From the IMG/VR virus record IMGVR_UViG_3300043602_000154, positions 1 to 33,804 of that record: a stretch of DNA of 33,804 nucleotides; one strand, written 5' to 3'. Every line of letters starts with the position of its first letter. Within the stretch, counting starts at the first letter, position 1. A model generated the notes under the pieces. It was not told the DNA's origin, did no database searches, and worked only from the letters and a program-made list of their open reading frames with translations. Below, piece after piece: positions 6,655 through 12,925 of this stretch. Made by a program: the position numbers and the translations under genes. The DNA comes from a virus.

Positions 6655-6887
6655 GGGGCGGCATCCCGAGCGGGCGGCGGCACTTCAAGCCCCCGCCGGG
6701 CGATGCGGTTTCGGTCGACCCCGGCGAGCAAGCGGCGCTGGAGCGGTCGGGCGAGGCGATGTTGGAGGCCTTGGCCCGCGAGCATCCGGAGCGCGCCACG
6801 GAGAGCCATCCGGCCGGCACCAAACTACCGCGGCGAGTGTCGGCGCCGTCGATCGACAGCGGACTGAAATCCAACTTCGAACAATAG
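6651..6887 (+). CDS. Hypothetical protein, 78 aa (GTG start)
   Basis: A GTG at 6651 overlaps the TGA of the GcrA gene (GTGA) and opens 78 codons: Arg/Pro-rich start, a central helix DPGEQAALERSGEAMLEALA and a tail ending GLKSNFEQ. The ribosome site is weak. The frame is also open far upstream, but that part lies inside the GcrA gene in another phase and is not real. No family recognised. The next gene follows after 12 nt with a good AGGAG site located at the end of this frame. Confidence 0.45.
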   Translation: MRGGIPSGRRHFKPPPGDAVSVDPGEQAALERSGEAMLEALAREHPERATESHPAGTKLPRRVSAPSIDSGLKSNFEQ

Positions 6888-6899
6888 GAGACACCCCCA

Positions 6900-7289
6900 A
6901 TGAGCGACGACCAGACCAACGGCACATTACCGCCGGCACCGATGCTGCCGACGTTCCGCACCGAGGCCATGCGCGCCTTCATCGAGAGCCAGCAGACCCG
7001 CGAGCATGAGCTCGACACCACCTACCGCGAACTGGCCGATGCCAAGGTCATCATCCGCCAAGTCGAGGCCGAGAACGAAACGCTGCGCAGCCACATCGCC
7101 ACGCTGGAGAGCCGAACGGCGTCCTACGTGCTCGAGCGCGACCAGGCGGTGGCCGAGCGTGTTGCGCGGGAAACGAGCCTCGTCGCCATCGGCGGACACC
7201 TGGAGGCGATCTACGGCTTGCTGCGGCACATTGGGGTGTCTCCGCAGGCGGCCGACCCGCATCTAGGCGACGTGGTGGATGGGCCATGA
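6900..7289 (+). CDS. Coiled-coil hypothetical protein, 129 aa
   Basis: AGGAG lies about 9 nt before the ATG. After a ~20-residue disordered start, residues 25-100 form a long predicted coiled coil (ELADAKVIIRQVEAENETL, RSHIATLESRTASYVLERD). The C-terminus has a short helix (GGHLEAIYGLLRHIGVSP). Typical of small early phage proteins of unknown role; no catalytic motif is visible. The end overlaps the next small gene by 4 nt. Confidence 0.7.
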   Translation: MSDDQTNGTLPPAPMLPTFRTEAMRAFIESQQTREHELDTTYRELADAKVIIRQVEAENETLRSHIATLESRTASYVLERDQAVAERVARETSLVAIGGHLEAIYGLLRHIGVSPQAADPHLGDVVDGP

Positions 7290-7378
7290 AAACCTCGATC
7301 GCGGAACTCATCAGTGCGGCGCGCGGGCAGGCCATGGTGAAACTCCTGAGGAAGGCCGAGGCCGGGAGCAACGAATGA
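7286..7378 (+). CDS. Candidate 30-aa protein
   Basis: ATG at 7286, stop 7376-7378. The product starts MKTSIAELISAARGQAM and is helical and basic in the middle (KLLRKAEAG). Its ATG overlaps the stop of the previous gene (ATGA) and its own stop overlaps the ATG of the next gene in the same way, which is the best evidence that it is translated. The GGGAG site for the next gene is inside it. Unknown function. Confidence 0.45.
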   Translation: MKTSIAELISAARGQAMVKLLRKAEAGSNE

Positions 7379-7497
7379 GCGACGGCTTCAACAGCCTCGA
7401 CACCTACCGATCGGCCTTCCTGATCCTGGTCGTGGTCTTGGCACTCTCGATCGCCAGCATCACGGCGCTCGGCATGATGATCGCGAAGATGCTTTAG
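7375..7497 (+). CDS. Small single-pass membrane protein, 40 aa
   Basis: MSDGFNSLDTYRSAF is followed by one strongly hydrophobic helix (LILVVVLALSIASITALGMM, residues 16-35) and a short basic end (IAKML). GGGAG lies 7 nt before the ATG. The N-out or N-in topology cannot be decided from so short a sequence. Early position makes a lysis role unlikely; it could be a superinfection-exclusion or host-interaction peptide, but this is speculation. Confidence 0.6.
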   Translation: MSDGFNSLDTYRSAFLILVVVLALSIASITALGMMIAKML

Positions 7498-7499
7498 CC

Positions 7500-7865
7500 A
7501 TGCAGCGGGTGGAACAGCAGATTCATCAAGCCGTCGCCGCCCACCTCCGGCTGCGCGGCCGACCCGGCGTGGTCTGGTGGCATTCAAACAACAACATCGC
7601 TGGCCGTGGAAGAAAATTCTACATCCAAGGTGCCATTGCTAAGTCGCTGGGGGTTCGCGCGGGCGTTTCCGACATCGTGGCGCTGTATCAGGGCCGCTTC
7701 CATGCCCTTGAACTGAAAGCCCCCGGCGGCCGGCCGACCGCGGCCCAGTTGGAGTTCATCTCAGACATCGAGAAGGCGGGCGGATTTACCTGCGTTGCCG
7801 AAGGGATAGACGAGGCAATTAAAGCTTTGGAGCAATGGCAGCTTTTGCGAGGGAGGTCGGCATGA
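7500..7865 (+). CDS. VRR-NUC domain nuclease (PD-(D/E)XK fold)
   Basis: 121 aa, the whole length of a stand-alone phage VRR-NUC. The catalytic pattern is clear: GVSDIVAL with Asp58, then FHALELKAPGG with Glu71-x-Lys73, followed by TAAQLEF with the conserved Gln83. Proteins of this family act on branched or structured DNA; phage copies are usually thought to be Holliday-junction or flap nucleases used in replication and recombination. It is located just ahead of the replication gene, with ATGA overlap (7862-7865). Substrate specificity is inferred from family only. Confidence 0.85.
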   Translation: MQRVEQQIHQAVAAHLRLRGRPGVVWWHSNNNIAGRGRKFYIQGAIAKSLGVRAGVSDIVALYQGRFHALELKAPGGRPTAAQLEFISDIEKAGGFTCVAEGIDEAIKALEQWQLLRGRSA

Positions 7866-8521
7866 GTGTGACGGCCGACCAACTTCGCGAGTTAATGGCA
7901 CTCGGTTTTGAGGGCGAAAAGCTACTCGCGATTGTCGCCGTATTCGACCGTGACGCGTCACGGTCCGTCACGGTCGCGTCACGTGACGCGTCACGCTCTG
8001 TAAGTAAAGATGCTGAGCGATCAAGGCGTTATCGAGAACGCAAGCGTGACGATCGTCACGGTCGCGTCACGGTCGCGTCACGGTCGACGGAAATGCATAT
8101 AGGTACTTCTACTTCTAGAGAAGAAACTAAAGAAAGTAAGAAAGTAAGAAAGAAAACTATCTCTGCGCTTTTTGACGTTCCCGATGATGCATCCGAGGAA
8201 AATCGGACCTTCGCGGAAAGCAAGGGCTGGAACCGCCAACGCACGGACAGCGAGTGGCAACGGTTCCGCGATTACAGCATCAACAAGGGCAAGAAGCACC
8301 GCAACGTCGCCGCGGCTTGGCGAAATTGGGTGACCTCGCCCTATCAAGGGGCTCAAAATGGACAGGAAGACCGAAAATCCGCACTCGCCGTCACCGACAG
8401 AATACTCGACAGGTTCGAAGACTTGGACACCGCCTACGTCCCCGGTTCAGGCAAACCCGCGCCGCTCCGCTTGGATCTTGCTCCAGTGCCGACAAATCCT
8501 AAGCGCTTACCGGCGCGATGA
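7862..8521 (+). CDS. Replication initiator-like protein (lambda O/DnaT-like role) containing an internal origin
   Basis: 219 aa from the ATG at 7862, which overlaps the VRR-NUC stop. The N-terminus is a short helical domain (ADQLRELMALGFEGEKLLAI). Residues about 30-80 are repetitive (DASRSV and VTVASR repeats) because the DNA here is an iteron array. KDAERSRRYRERKRDDR is a basic segment common in rhizobial phage replication proteins. The C-terminal part (NRTFAESKGWNRQRTDSEW, then HRNVAAAWRNWV) resembles the small helical DnaT-like domain. Placement of iterons inside the gene is as in lambda O. The initiator role is inferred from these features and from the neighbour genes, not from a firm family match. 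Confidence 0.6.
   Translation: MSVTADQLRELMALGFEGEKLLAIVAVFDRDASRSVTVASRDASRSVSKDAERSRRYRERKRDDRHGRVTVASRSTEMHIGTSTSREETKESKKVRKKTISALFDVPDDASEENRTFAESKGWNRQRTDSEWQRFRDYSINKGKKHRNVAAAWRNWVTSPYQGAQNGQEDRKSALAVTDRILDRFEDLDTAYVPGSGKPAPLRLDLAPVPTNPKRLPAR
7950..8165. other. Candidate phage replication origin: GTCAC iterons plus A-rich tract
   Basis: Between 7950 and 8081 there are ten copies of GTCAC or its complement GTGAC. Direct GTCAC copies start at 7957, 7967, 7978 and 7990, and again at 8055, 8066 and 8077, a spacing of 10-12 bp and exactly 11 bp in the second cluster, where the unit reads GTCACGGTCGC. GTGAC copies start at 7950, 7983 and 8046. Immediately downstream, 8091-8160 is AT-rich with a purine-rich plus strand (repeats of AGTAAGAA), quite unlike the surrounding GC-rich DNA. 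Iterons followed by an easily melted region inside the initiator gene are the layout of lambda ori. Confidence 0.65.
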
Positions 8522-9008
8522 TTTTGCGGACCCGGAAGGGTTTATTTTGCAATTGCTGACGGTGTTGGAGCGCTATCCGGACGACATCATCATCGACGTG
8601 ACCAACCCGGCGACGGGCATCCAACGTCAATGCAAGTTTCCGCCGTCAATTGCCGAAATTGTCGAAGCCTGTGACAGCCACATCGCCCGCGCCGAGCGGT
8701 TGCGTAGGCTAGGGCCACCAATTCAACCGCAGCGTTACGAACGGTTGGTGAAACAGAACCGCGCCAACGTCTATGTGTCACCGGACAGCCCCCAATACGC
8801 TGCGATGGTTGAGCGGTCGCAGCAACCCGACGCCGATCCGCTTGATTGGCGGCGTGATGAAACGCGGCCCGGTATTTGGGTTGGGTATTTCTGGCTCAAC
8901 GGCGCGAAGTCGAAGGGCTTGCGGCCATTCTCGGCGGCTGACGCTAAGAAGGCGCTCGTTGCCTATCGCGCCACGGCTGAAAAACCCGCATCGGATAATT
9001 GGGAATAA
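8478..9008 (+). CDS. Conserved phage protein, possible helicase-loader-like
   Basis: From a TTG at 8478 the product has 176 aa: ILSAYRRDDFADPEGFILQL, LTVLERYPDDIIIDVT, then KFPPSIAEIVEACDSHIARA and a C-terminal part with DWRRDETRPGIWVGYFWLNG. Proteins of this pattern (YP-E/D-DII, FPPSIAEI) recur downstream of replication genes in rhizobial prophages; the FPPSIAEI stretch recalls helicase loader/inhibitor proteins. The frame also has an ATG at 8358, but that would overlap the previous gene by 164 nt with a low-complexity start, so the later start is preferred. No strong ribosome site for either. Function uncertain. Confidence 0.6.
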   Translation: MLQCRQILSAYRRDDFADPEGFILQLLTVLERYPDDIIIDVTNPATGIQRQCKFPPSIAEIVEACDSHIARAERLRRLGPPIQPQRYERLVKQNRANVYVSPDSPQYAAMVERSQQPDADPLDWRRDETRPGIWVGYFWLNGAKSKGLRPFSAADAKKALVAYRATAEKPASDNWE

Positions 9009-9023
9009 CCAGGTTTTCACGCT

Positions 9024-9033
9024 CTGATAGGAG
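9024..9033 (+). promoter_or_regulatory. CTGATAGGAG leader motif, plus-strand copy
   Basis: The only plus-strand copy of the nine-fold leader motif. It sits 15 nt before the ATG at 9049, further than the 6-8 nt seen elsewhere; a closer GGATGGG may serve as the ribosome site. No hairpin with the TTGGCR loop precedes it. Confidence 0.6.
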
Positions 9034-9048
9034 GAATGGGGATGGGAA

Positions 9049-9579
9049 ATGTTGTCAGAGCCGAGAATTGTGCGGAGCCTGGAGGATATCCAGGTCGAAT
9101 TGCGGGCGATCGCCGAAACGCGGGGCATGACGCGGCTCACGATCGACGAACTCGCTGGGCTAGCGAGCGGCCACGCCGCCAAGCTGCTCGGCCCGATTCC
9201 GGCCAAACGCTTAGGCCCCGAGACGCTACCGCGGCTGTTGCGGGCGCTGGCGCTGCGGCTGGTGCTCGAGGACGACCCGGAGCGGCTGGCCGAAATTGCC
9301 GAGCATTTGCACGGACGTTCGGAGGGCCATGCCAATGCTTACGCCGGAAGCCGGAAGCTCAAAACGCTGAGTTACGTGAACAAACTAGCCGCGCGCATGG
9401 TCAAGCGCGACCGCCGCAAATGGGCGCTGTTGGCGAACAAGCAGCGGATGGCGGCGTTATCGCCCGAGCACCGCACCCGGATAGCGAAAATTGCGTCGCG
9501 GGCCTTTTGGAAGAAATACCGGGCGCTGAGGAAAGCGGCGCGGGCTGCGGAGGTTCCGTCTCATGAGCCACCCGGTTGA
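9049..9579 (+). CDS. Conserved rhizobial-phage-type HTH protein, 176 aa
   Basis: Residues 10-75 (SLEDIQVELRAIAETRGMTR, LTIDELAGLASGHAAKLLGP, then KRLGPETLPRLLRALALRLV) form an Xre-like HTH with the family-specific AGLASGHAAKLLGP and RLGP boxes that recur in Hyphomicrobiales phages. The second half is very basic and helical (NKLAARMVKRDRRKWALLAN, ends PSHEPPG). A parallel frame from 9036 is a shadow. Likely DNA-binding; the target is unknown. Ends overlapping the next ATG by 17 nt. Confidence 0.65.
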   Translation: MLSEPRIVRSLEDIQVELRAIAETRGMTRLTIDELAGLASGHAAKLLGPIPAKRLGPETLPRLLRALALRLVLEDDPERLAEIAEHLHGRSEGHANAYAGSRKLKTLSYVNKLAARMVKRDRRKWALLANKQRMAALSPEHRTRIAKIASRAFWKKYRALRKAARAAEVPSHEPPG

Positions 9580-9910
9580 GATTCTGATTACGCCGAGCGG
9601 CCGCGGGCGCTATTGCGCGTGGCTTGGCGATCCGGCTTATGGCGGCCGGGTTTTGGCCGAGGCGCGCGAGCCGTTCTTTGCCGCCGCCCGCCGGCTGTTG
9701 GCCGAGGGCATGGCGCCCGAGACGGTGGTCAGCATGCGGCACCACGGCTCGACGGTGCGCTCGCTGACCATGACGCTGGGCAAGGCGGCCAAACTTGCAG
9801 TGAGGGAGAGAGAGGACGGTGGAGCACCCACCATCGTTCGATGGAAGCCGTCGCATTTCGGCGACGTGCGACCGCCCATTGAGCAAAAGGGGGAGGAGGC
9901 TGCCGAGTAG
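9563..9910 (+). CDS. Hypothetical protein, 115 aa
   Basis: Starts MSHPVEILITPSGRGRYCAW followed by LGDPAYGGRVLAEAREPFFA and AARRLLAEGMAPETVVSM. A beta-rich start and a helix give it the look of a small alpha/beta domain; the tail is charged (KPSHFGDVRPPIEQKGEEAAE region). Similar proteins follow the HTH gene in rhizobial prophages by my recollection, function unknown. It overlaps the previous gene by 17 nt, so the pair is co-transcribed. Confidence 0.6.
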   Translation: MSHPVEILITPSGRGRYCAWLGDPAYGGRVLAEAREPFFAAARRLLAEGMAPETVVSMRHHGSTVRSLTMTLGKAAKLAVREREDGGAPTIVRWKPSHFGDVRPPIEQKGEEAAE

Positions 9911-9977
9911 CCCTCAGGGCCTCGGACGCGCCCACGGATTCCCCGGCGCACCAGAAAACACCATGAGGGTTTTGCTT

Positions 9978-10343
9978 ATGGCCCATAAGAGGCTCCCTTT
10001 GGAATTATCGCCCACGGTGGAGGGGGCGGTTGATTTTCTGTTGAGTGAAAGCCGGGACCAGACCGTGGTCGTTGGTCCTCTGGTTTGGCAGCCGAGCGAT
10101 GGCACGGCGGCCAAGGAGTGGTATTTCATCACTGCCACGGGCGGCCGGCGCGGTTGGCTATGCCACCGGACCAACACCGACGACGCCGGTCGCACGGCGA
10201 TCATTCTGGAATTATGCCGGCGCCGGGGTGTGGTTATTAATGTTTGCGATGACGAATTGCAGGCGGCCCGACTGTGCGAGGCATTATGGCCCGGCCGCAG
10301 AATAACCCGCATCCGCAAACAGATAGAACGCGACCGCCGATAA
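9978..10343 (+). CDS. Hypothetical protein, 121 aa
   Basis: The ATG at 9978 is chosen because GAGGG (9965-9969) lies 8 nt before it; another ATG 5 codons earlier has no ribosome site. Features: MAHKRLPLELSPTVEGAVDF, a Trp-containing central beta region (PLVWQPSDGTAAKEWYFITA) and a C-terminal helix pair (AIILELCRRRGVVINVCDDE, LQAARLCEALWPG). Unknown family. It is the last gene of the rightward early block; the next gene is convergent on the minus strand after 138 bp of non-coding DNA. Confidence 0.55.
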   Translation: MAHKRLPLELSPTVEGAVDFLLSESRDQTVVVGPLVWQPSDGTAAKEWYFITATGGRRGWLCHRTNTDDAGRTAIILELCRRRGVVINVCDDELQAARLCEALWPGRRITRIRKQIERDRR

Positions 10344-10481
10344 ATGGCGGCCGACCGTGGGTCGAAGTCACGGCCGGCCTGTTGCCTTGGCCCTGGGGGC
10401 TGGGGGATGGTGCGGGCCGCGGCAACACGGAATACCAGAATATGGTACTGGGTTCCGGGGTTTGGTACGGTAGCGGTCCAA

Positions 10482-10676
10482 TTATGGCGATGGCCACTCT
10501 TTCTCCGCCCATTCCTTGAAGGGTTTTCCGTTGTTGAGGTGAGCCACTAACGCCTTGGCTTGGTGTGGCCATAGGGTGTTGCAAACGCTGACCCATTGAT
10601 CCGTTTTCCAATGCCCGACCTCGTACCAGCTAGTATGGCCTTCCGTGGTTTCGTGAATGATAAATTCGTACCTCAT
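10482..10676 (-). CDS. Accessory (moron) protein, 64 aa
   Basis: MRYEFIIHETTEGHTSWYEV, then GHWKTDQWVSVCNTLWPHQA and KALVAHLNNGKPFKEW. This is a compact alpha/beta protein rich in Trp, of unknown family. It is preceded by the CAACTGATAGGAG leader 6 nt before the ATG and, 60 nt further, by two exact 18-bp tandem repeats. It stands alone on the minus strand at the end of the accessory block, with its own leader, typical of an independently expressed phage cargo gene. Confidence 0.65.
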   Translation of the reverse strand: MRYEFIIHETTEGHTSWYEVGHWKTDQWVSVCNTLWPHQAKALVAHLNNGKPFKEWAEKEWPSP

Positions 10677-10682
10677 GTTGTG

Positions 10683-10692
10683 CTCCTATCAG
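10683..10692 (-). promoter_or_regulatory. CTGATAGGAG leader motif for the 64-aa gene
   Basis: In the transcript: ACAACTGATAGGAG, then 6 nt, then ATG. Contains the ribosome site (AGGAG). Confidence 0.75.
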
Positions 10693-10735
10693 TTGTCGGA
10701 TATTACATCATTTTGCAGTCGCCGCGCGGTGGTTT

Positions 10736-10771
10736 GCAAACGAGAATTTGGTCGCAAACGAGAATTTGGTC
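10736..10771. repeat. Two exact 18-bp tandem repeats
   Basis: GCAAACGAGAATTTGGTC occurs at 10736-10753 and again, directly adjoining, at 10754-10771. It lies between the 64-aa gene and the HTH gene, both leftward, so it could be a paired operator or a replication-slippage product. The 18-bp period puts the two copies on different faces of the helix. Confidence 0.85.
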
Positions 10772-10776
10772 GTCTT

Positions 10777-10992
10777 TCAGCCCTGCCGCTGCAGCGTCTT
10801 CTTCCACAATTTGGCCAGGTACTTGGCGCGCGTGGTGGTGGCTCTGATGCCGGCATAGAGCGCCCAATAGGCTATGAGCTGGCGGGAATTGCCGGTCAGG
10901 GCTGCTATGTCGGCAACGGTGGCTTGTCCGCTGGCCAGCAGTTTCAGCGCTGCGGCTTTGGTGCTATCGTCGTTTGGCATCGCGTGTTCCAT
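10777..10992 (-). CDS. Small HTH accessory protein, 71 aa (paralogue of 13297-13530)
   Basis: An HTH core of KAAALKLLASGQATVADIAA, LTGNSRQLIAYW, then RAKYLAKLWKKTLQRQ. The gene product at 13297-13530 has the same plan (RVALKLLAQGLARPREVADL, AGVSLQVVDYW, RAKRLLSAWRKG), so the two are clear paralogues in the same phage. The ATG at 10992 follows a CTGATAGGAC leader by 6 nt. Likely DNA-binding regulators of the accessory genes; no known family name can be given. Confidence 0.65.
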   Translation of the reverse strand: MEHAMPNDDSTKAAALKLLASGQATVADIAALTGNSRQLIAYWALYAGIRATTTRAKYLAKLWKKTLQRQG

Positions 10993-10998
10993 CGATGT

Positions 10999-11065
10999 GT
11001 CCTATCAGGCATTTGATGGCGGCATGCGGTGTAGGGCCCGGTGAGCCGCCAAGCTTGCCGGGCCC
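10999..11065 (-). promoter_or_regulatory. CTGATAGGAC leader with upstream TTGGCG-loop hairpin
   Basis: The leader motif (10999-11008) is 6 nt before the ATG at 10992. Upstream, GGGCCCGG (11034-11041) pairs with CCGGGCCC (11058-11065), and inside them AGC/GCT closes a CGCCAA loop (TTGGCG in the leftward transcript). The hairpin lies just after the stop of the 39-aa gene (11075), so it may also terminate that transcript. Confidence 0.65.
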
Positions 11066-11074
11066 GACCGATTG

Positions 11075-11194
11075 TCAGAACGAACCGCTGATGATTCCGC
11101 CCCAAACGAACAAGGCGAAAAAGGCGGCAGACAGCGCCACCAGGGACAGCGCCTCGAGGCTAACGAGAACGGCCAAGCCAAGTACATTTCGCAT
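11075..11194 (-). CDS. Small membrane protein, 39 aa
   Basis: MRNVLGLAVLVSLEALSL followed by ALSAAFFALFVWGGIISG: one or two closely spaced hydrophobic helices after a single Arg, with no other charged residue than one Glu. The ATG at 11194 follows an AACTGATAGGGG leader by 8 nt, the main evidence that this very short frame is a gene. A function in envelope modification or superinfection exclusion would fit a lysogeny-expressed cargo gene, but nothing in the sequence proves it. Confidence 0.6.
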   Translation of the reverse strand: MRNVLGLAVLVSLEALSLVALSAAFFALFVWGGIISGSF

Positions 11195-11202
11195 AACTAA
11201 AT

Positions 11203-11233
11203 CCCCTATCAGTTGCCCGGCCGCCAAGCCGGG
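11203..11233 (-). promoter_or_regulatory. CTGATAGGGG leader with TTGGCG-loop hairpin
   Basis: Leader at 11203-11212. CCCGGC (11216-11221) and GCCGGG (11228-11233) form a perfect 6-bp stem around CGCCAA (TTGGCG in the transcript), starting 3 nt upstream of the leader motif. Confidence 0.7.
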
Positions 11234-11257
11234 AGTTGGCACCTAATCGCGCCCCGT

Positions 11258-11281
11258 GGTGCATCGAGAATTTGATGCACC
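11258..11281 (-). terminator. Stem-loop after the 52-aa gene
   Basis: GGTGCATC and GATGCACC form a perfect 8-bp stem around an AT-rich 8-nt loop, 9 nt past the stop of the leftward gene at 11290. There is no U-run after it, so it may act as a processing or rho-related 3' end and not as a classic terminator. Confidence 0.5.
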
Positions 11282-11289
11282 CTAGGCCG

Positions 11290-11448
11290 CTATCGTCGCG
11301 GCGGCTTGAAGTACTGCCCGGTTTTCATGAGCCGGTCGTTCAGGTCTTGCAGCGCTTCGGCTTCCTCGCACAGTTCCTCAATGGTGGCGGGAGGAACTAC
11401 CTCCCGCCGGGACAGCATGCCACGAACGAACTCGACTAATTTGTTCAT
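11290..11448 (-). CDS. Small accessory protein, 52 aa
   Basis: MNKLVEFVRGMLSRREV, then PPATIEELCEEAEALQDLN and a basic end (YFKPPRR). A helical, acidic middle section. It begins 2 nt after the stop of the GP88-like gene (TAG-CC-ATG) and GAGGG in the end of that gene serves as ribosome site, so it is co-translated with it and has no leader motif of its own. Possibly a partner of the GP88-like protein. No family recognised. Confidence 0.6.
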   Translation of the reverse strand: MNKLVEFVRGMLSRREVVPPATIEELCEEAEALQDLNDRLMKTGQYFKPPRR

Positions 11449-11450
11449 GG

Positions 11451-12233
11451 CTAATCCCTCACAAAGCCGGACATATCGCGCTTGGCGTTACCCTTGGCAT
11501 AGAGGCCGACGACACAGCCGGCCGCATCCAGGAAGCGGAGGTCAGTATCATCCCCGCGCGCCACCGGCACCGCGGCGCCGCCGATCGTAATGCCGGATTC
11601 CATGTACCGCGCGACCGTTGCCTTATCCCGGAATACAGCGGCCACGTTCATCCCGTTGGCCAATGCGGCCCTTGCGAAAGTATCGTTGCCATCGGCCAAG
11701 CTGAACGTGAGGTGATAATTTGCCGGGATATGCTTCCTATTCGGCAATTTGGTATAATCGTAGAATTGCACCTCCGGAAACAACTCGAAGATATTGGCAG
11801 CATTGCCAACCGGGATCGTTTCCCAGCGGATATCACTGGTCCCGTTAAGCCGGAATACCGGCGTATAGCCTTCCCGCTTGGCGCGTAGGATTGCCTTAGT
11901 TATTTCCTTGGCCAATACCTGCATGAACTCGGCGCGATGCTGGAAATAGGCCCGCGTGCGCATGCGGCGTGCCGACTGGATGGCATTGCGGCGCCCTCCT
12001 TGCACTTGCTCGTAGGTGAGCAAACCGCCCGCCATGATGCCGCCACGCCCCGCCGTATTCAGGCAAGCCTCACGACATCCTGCCGTCGACATGGCGCAGA
12101 CGTTCCAGCCGCTCAAGTCGGCAGGCGCAAAGTGTAGGATGAACGTCCAATAGCCTAACCCCCGGCCCTTTTCGGTCTTTGGATTGCCCGGCGTTAACAG
12201 CCGGAAGCCCATTGAACCCCGATTTAATTCCAT
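11451..12233 (-). CDS. GP88-like phage protein with Cys-rich motif
   Basis: 260 aa. The N-terminal third has the arrangement GYWTFILHFAPADLSGWNVC, then CREACLNTAGRGG (about residues 53-65), the signature of the gene-product-88 domain found in diverse phages. Further conserved-looking blocks are RRNAIQSARRMRTRAYF, GTSDIRWE and ANYHLTFSLADGNDTFARAA, and the C-terminus has CVVGLYAKGNAKRD. The biochemical function of this family is unknown; the spaced Cys residues could bind metal. The ATG at 12233 follows the CTGATAGGAG leader by 6 nt. First gene of a two-gene unit with the 52-aa protein. Confidence 0.75.
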   Translation of the reverse strand: MELNRGSMGFRLLTPGNPKTEKGRGLGYWTFILHFAPADLSGWNVCAMSTAGCREACLNTAGRGGIMAGGLLTYEQVQGGRRNAIQSARRMRTRAYFQHRAEFMQVLAKEITKAILRAKREGYTPVFRLNGTSDIRWETIPVGNAANIFELFPEVQFYDYTKLPNRKHIPANYHLTFSLADGNDTFARAALANGMNVAAVFRDKATVARYMESGITIGGAAVPVARGDDTDLRFLDAAGCVVGLYAKGNAKRDMSGFVRD

Positions 12234-12239
12234 GATGTT

Positions 12240-12269
12240 CTCCTATCAGTTGACCCCGCGCCAACGGGG
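12240..12269 (-). promoter_or_regulatory. CTGATAGGAG leader with TTGGCG-loop hairpin (GP88-like gene)
   Basis: Leader 12240-12249, 6 nt before the ATG at 12233. CCCCG (12254-12258) pairs with CGGGG (12265-12269) around CGCCAA. Transcript order: hairpin, 4 nt (TCAA), CTGATAGGAG. Confidence 0.7.
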
Positions 12270-12288
12270 TTTGGCGGATTCCGCCCCA

Positions 12289-12308
12289 TAACCCTCCGGA
12301 GAGGGTTA
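12289..12308 (-). terminator. Perfect 8-bp hairpin after the 197-aa gene
   Basis: TAACCCTC-CGGA-GAGGGTTA, 17 nt past the leftward stop at 12326. A tetraloop and a perfect stem suggest a transcript 3' end, although no U-run follows. Confidence 0.55.
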
Positions 12309-12325
12309 CAGGCCGAAATCAGGCA

Positions 12326-12919
12326 TCAATAGCGTGCTGGCCTCGCATTGCGGCCCGCGGGGGTGACGGCGCCGGCCTTATTGAGCAGGCCTTTGCCGAT
12401 GAGCGAATCCTTTGCAACTTGCCAGTCCGCGCGCGTCGGGAACGTGCTGATATCGCCGTACTTTCGCTCATCATAGGCCATCATGTAACGGTCCTTACCG
12501 CCATACGATGCTTTGAACGAACAAGTAGCATTCAGCACGAGCTTTTCATGCTCGCTCAATTCCGCTGCCGGCGCCGGCAACAGTTTCGCTGCATTGTCCG
12601 GATGCACATAGAACGTCAACCCCATATCCTTGCCGCAAAAGAAGCTATGCCGCACGATGGCAAAACCGGGCTTTAATTCCATCACTACGTCGCGCCTTGC
12701 CTCGTTCCAAGGCGAGGACTGTTGACCAGGAATTGCAACTTGCTGGCCAGTGGTAAAATCAATTGCCGAATAATGGTCGCGCGTGCCACCGGACCACAAG
12801 CCGGCATCCGACGGGATTGTTGTTTCGGTGCAAACGACGGCCTTGAACATCTTGCCGCTATAGTCGCCGCGCAAGCTTGCCGGCACCATTGCGGCCTCGA
12901 GGTAAACTGGGTTTGTCAT
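12326..12919 (-). CDS. Accessory phage protein, 197 aa, unknown
   Basis: MTNPVYLEAAMVPASLRGDY begins a mostly beta N-terminal domain (residues to about 120, with KAVVCTETTIPSDAGLWSGG and GFAIVRHSFFCGKDMGLTFY). The C-terminal third (KYGDISTFPTRADWQVAKDS, LIGKGLLNKAGAVTPAGR) looks like a small winged helix. No family is recognised. The gene has the clearest moron-type control region: a minus-strand promoter (12968-12995), a TTGGCA-loop hairpin and the CTGATAGGAG leader 6 nt before the ATG. Confidence 0.7.
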   Translation of the reverse strand: MTNPVYLEAAMVPASLRGDYSGKMFKAVVCTETTIPSDAGLWSGGTRDHYSAIDFTTGQQVAIPGQQSSPWNEARRDVVMELKPGFAIVRHSFFCGKDMGLTFYVHPDNAAKLLPAPAAELSEHEKLVLNATCSFKASYGGKDRYMMAYDERKYGDISTFPTRADWQVAKDSLIGKGLLNKAGAVTPAGRNARPARY

Positions 12920-12925
12920 GACTTG

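Noticed and set aside
7950-8081. CRISPR-like array in the GTCAC repeats
   Set aside because: Units are 10-12 bp with no spacers and lie inside a coding frame; iterons are the better reading.
8358-8477. Upstream ATG extension of the possible helicase-loader gene
   Set aside because: Would overlap the replication gene by 164 nt, low-complexity Ser/Pro/Thr start and no ribosome site; the later TTG is preferred, with moderate confidence.
10344-10550. 68-codon plus-strand frame after the early block
   Set aside because: Composition is Trp/Arg/Gly-rich without a ribosome site, and it runs into the well-supported minus-strand gene.
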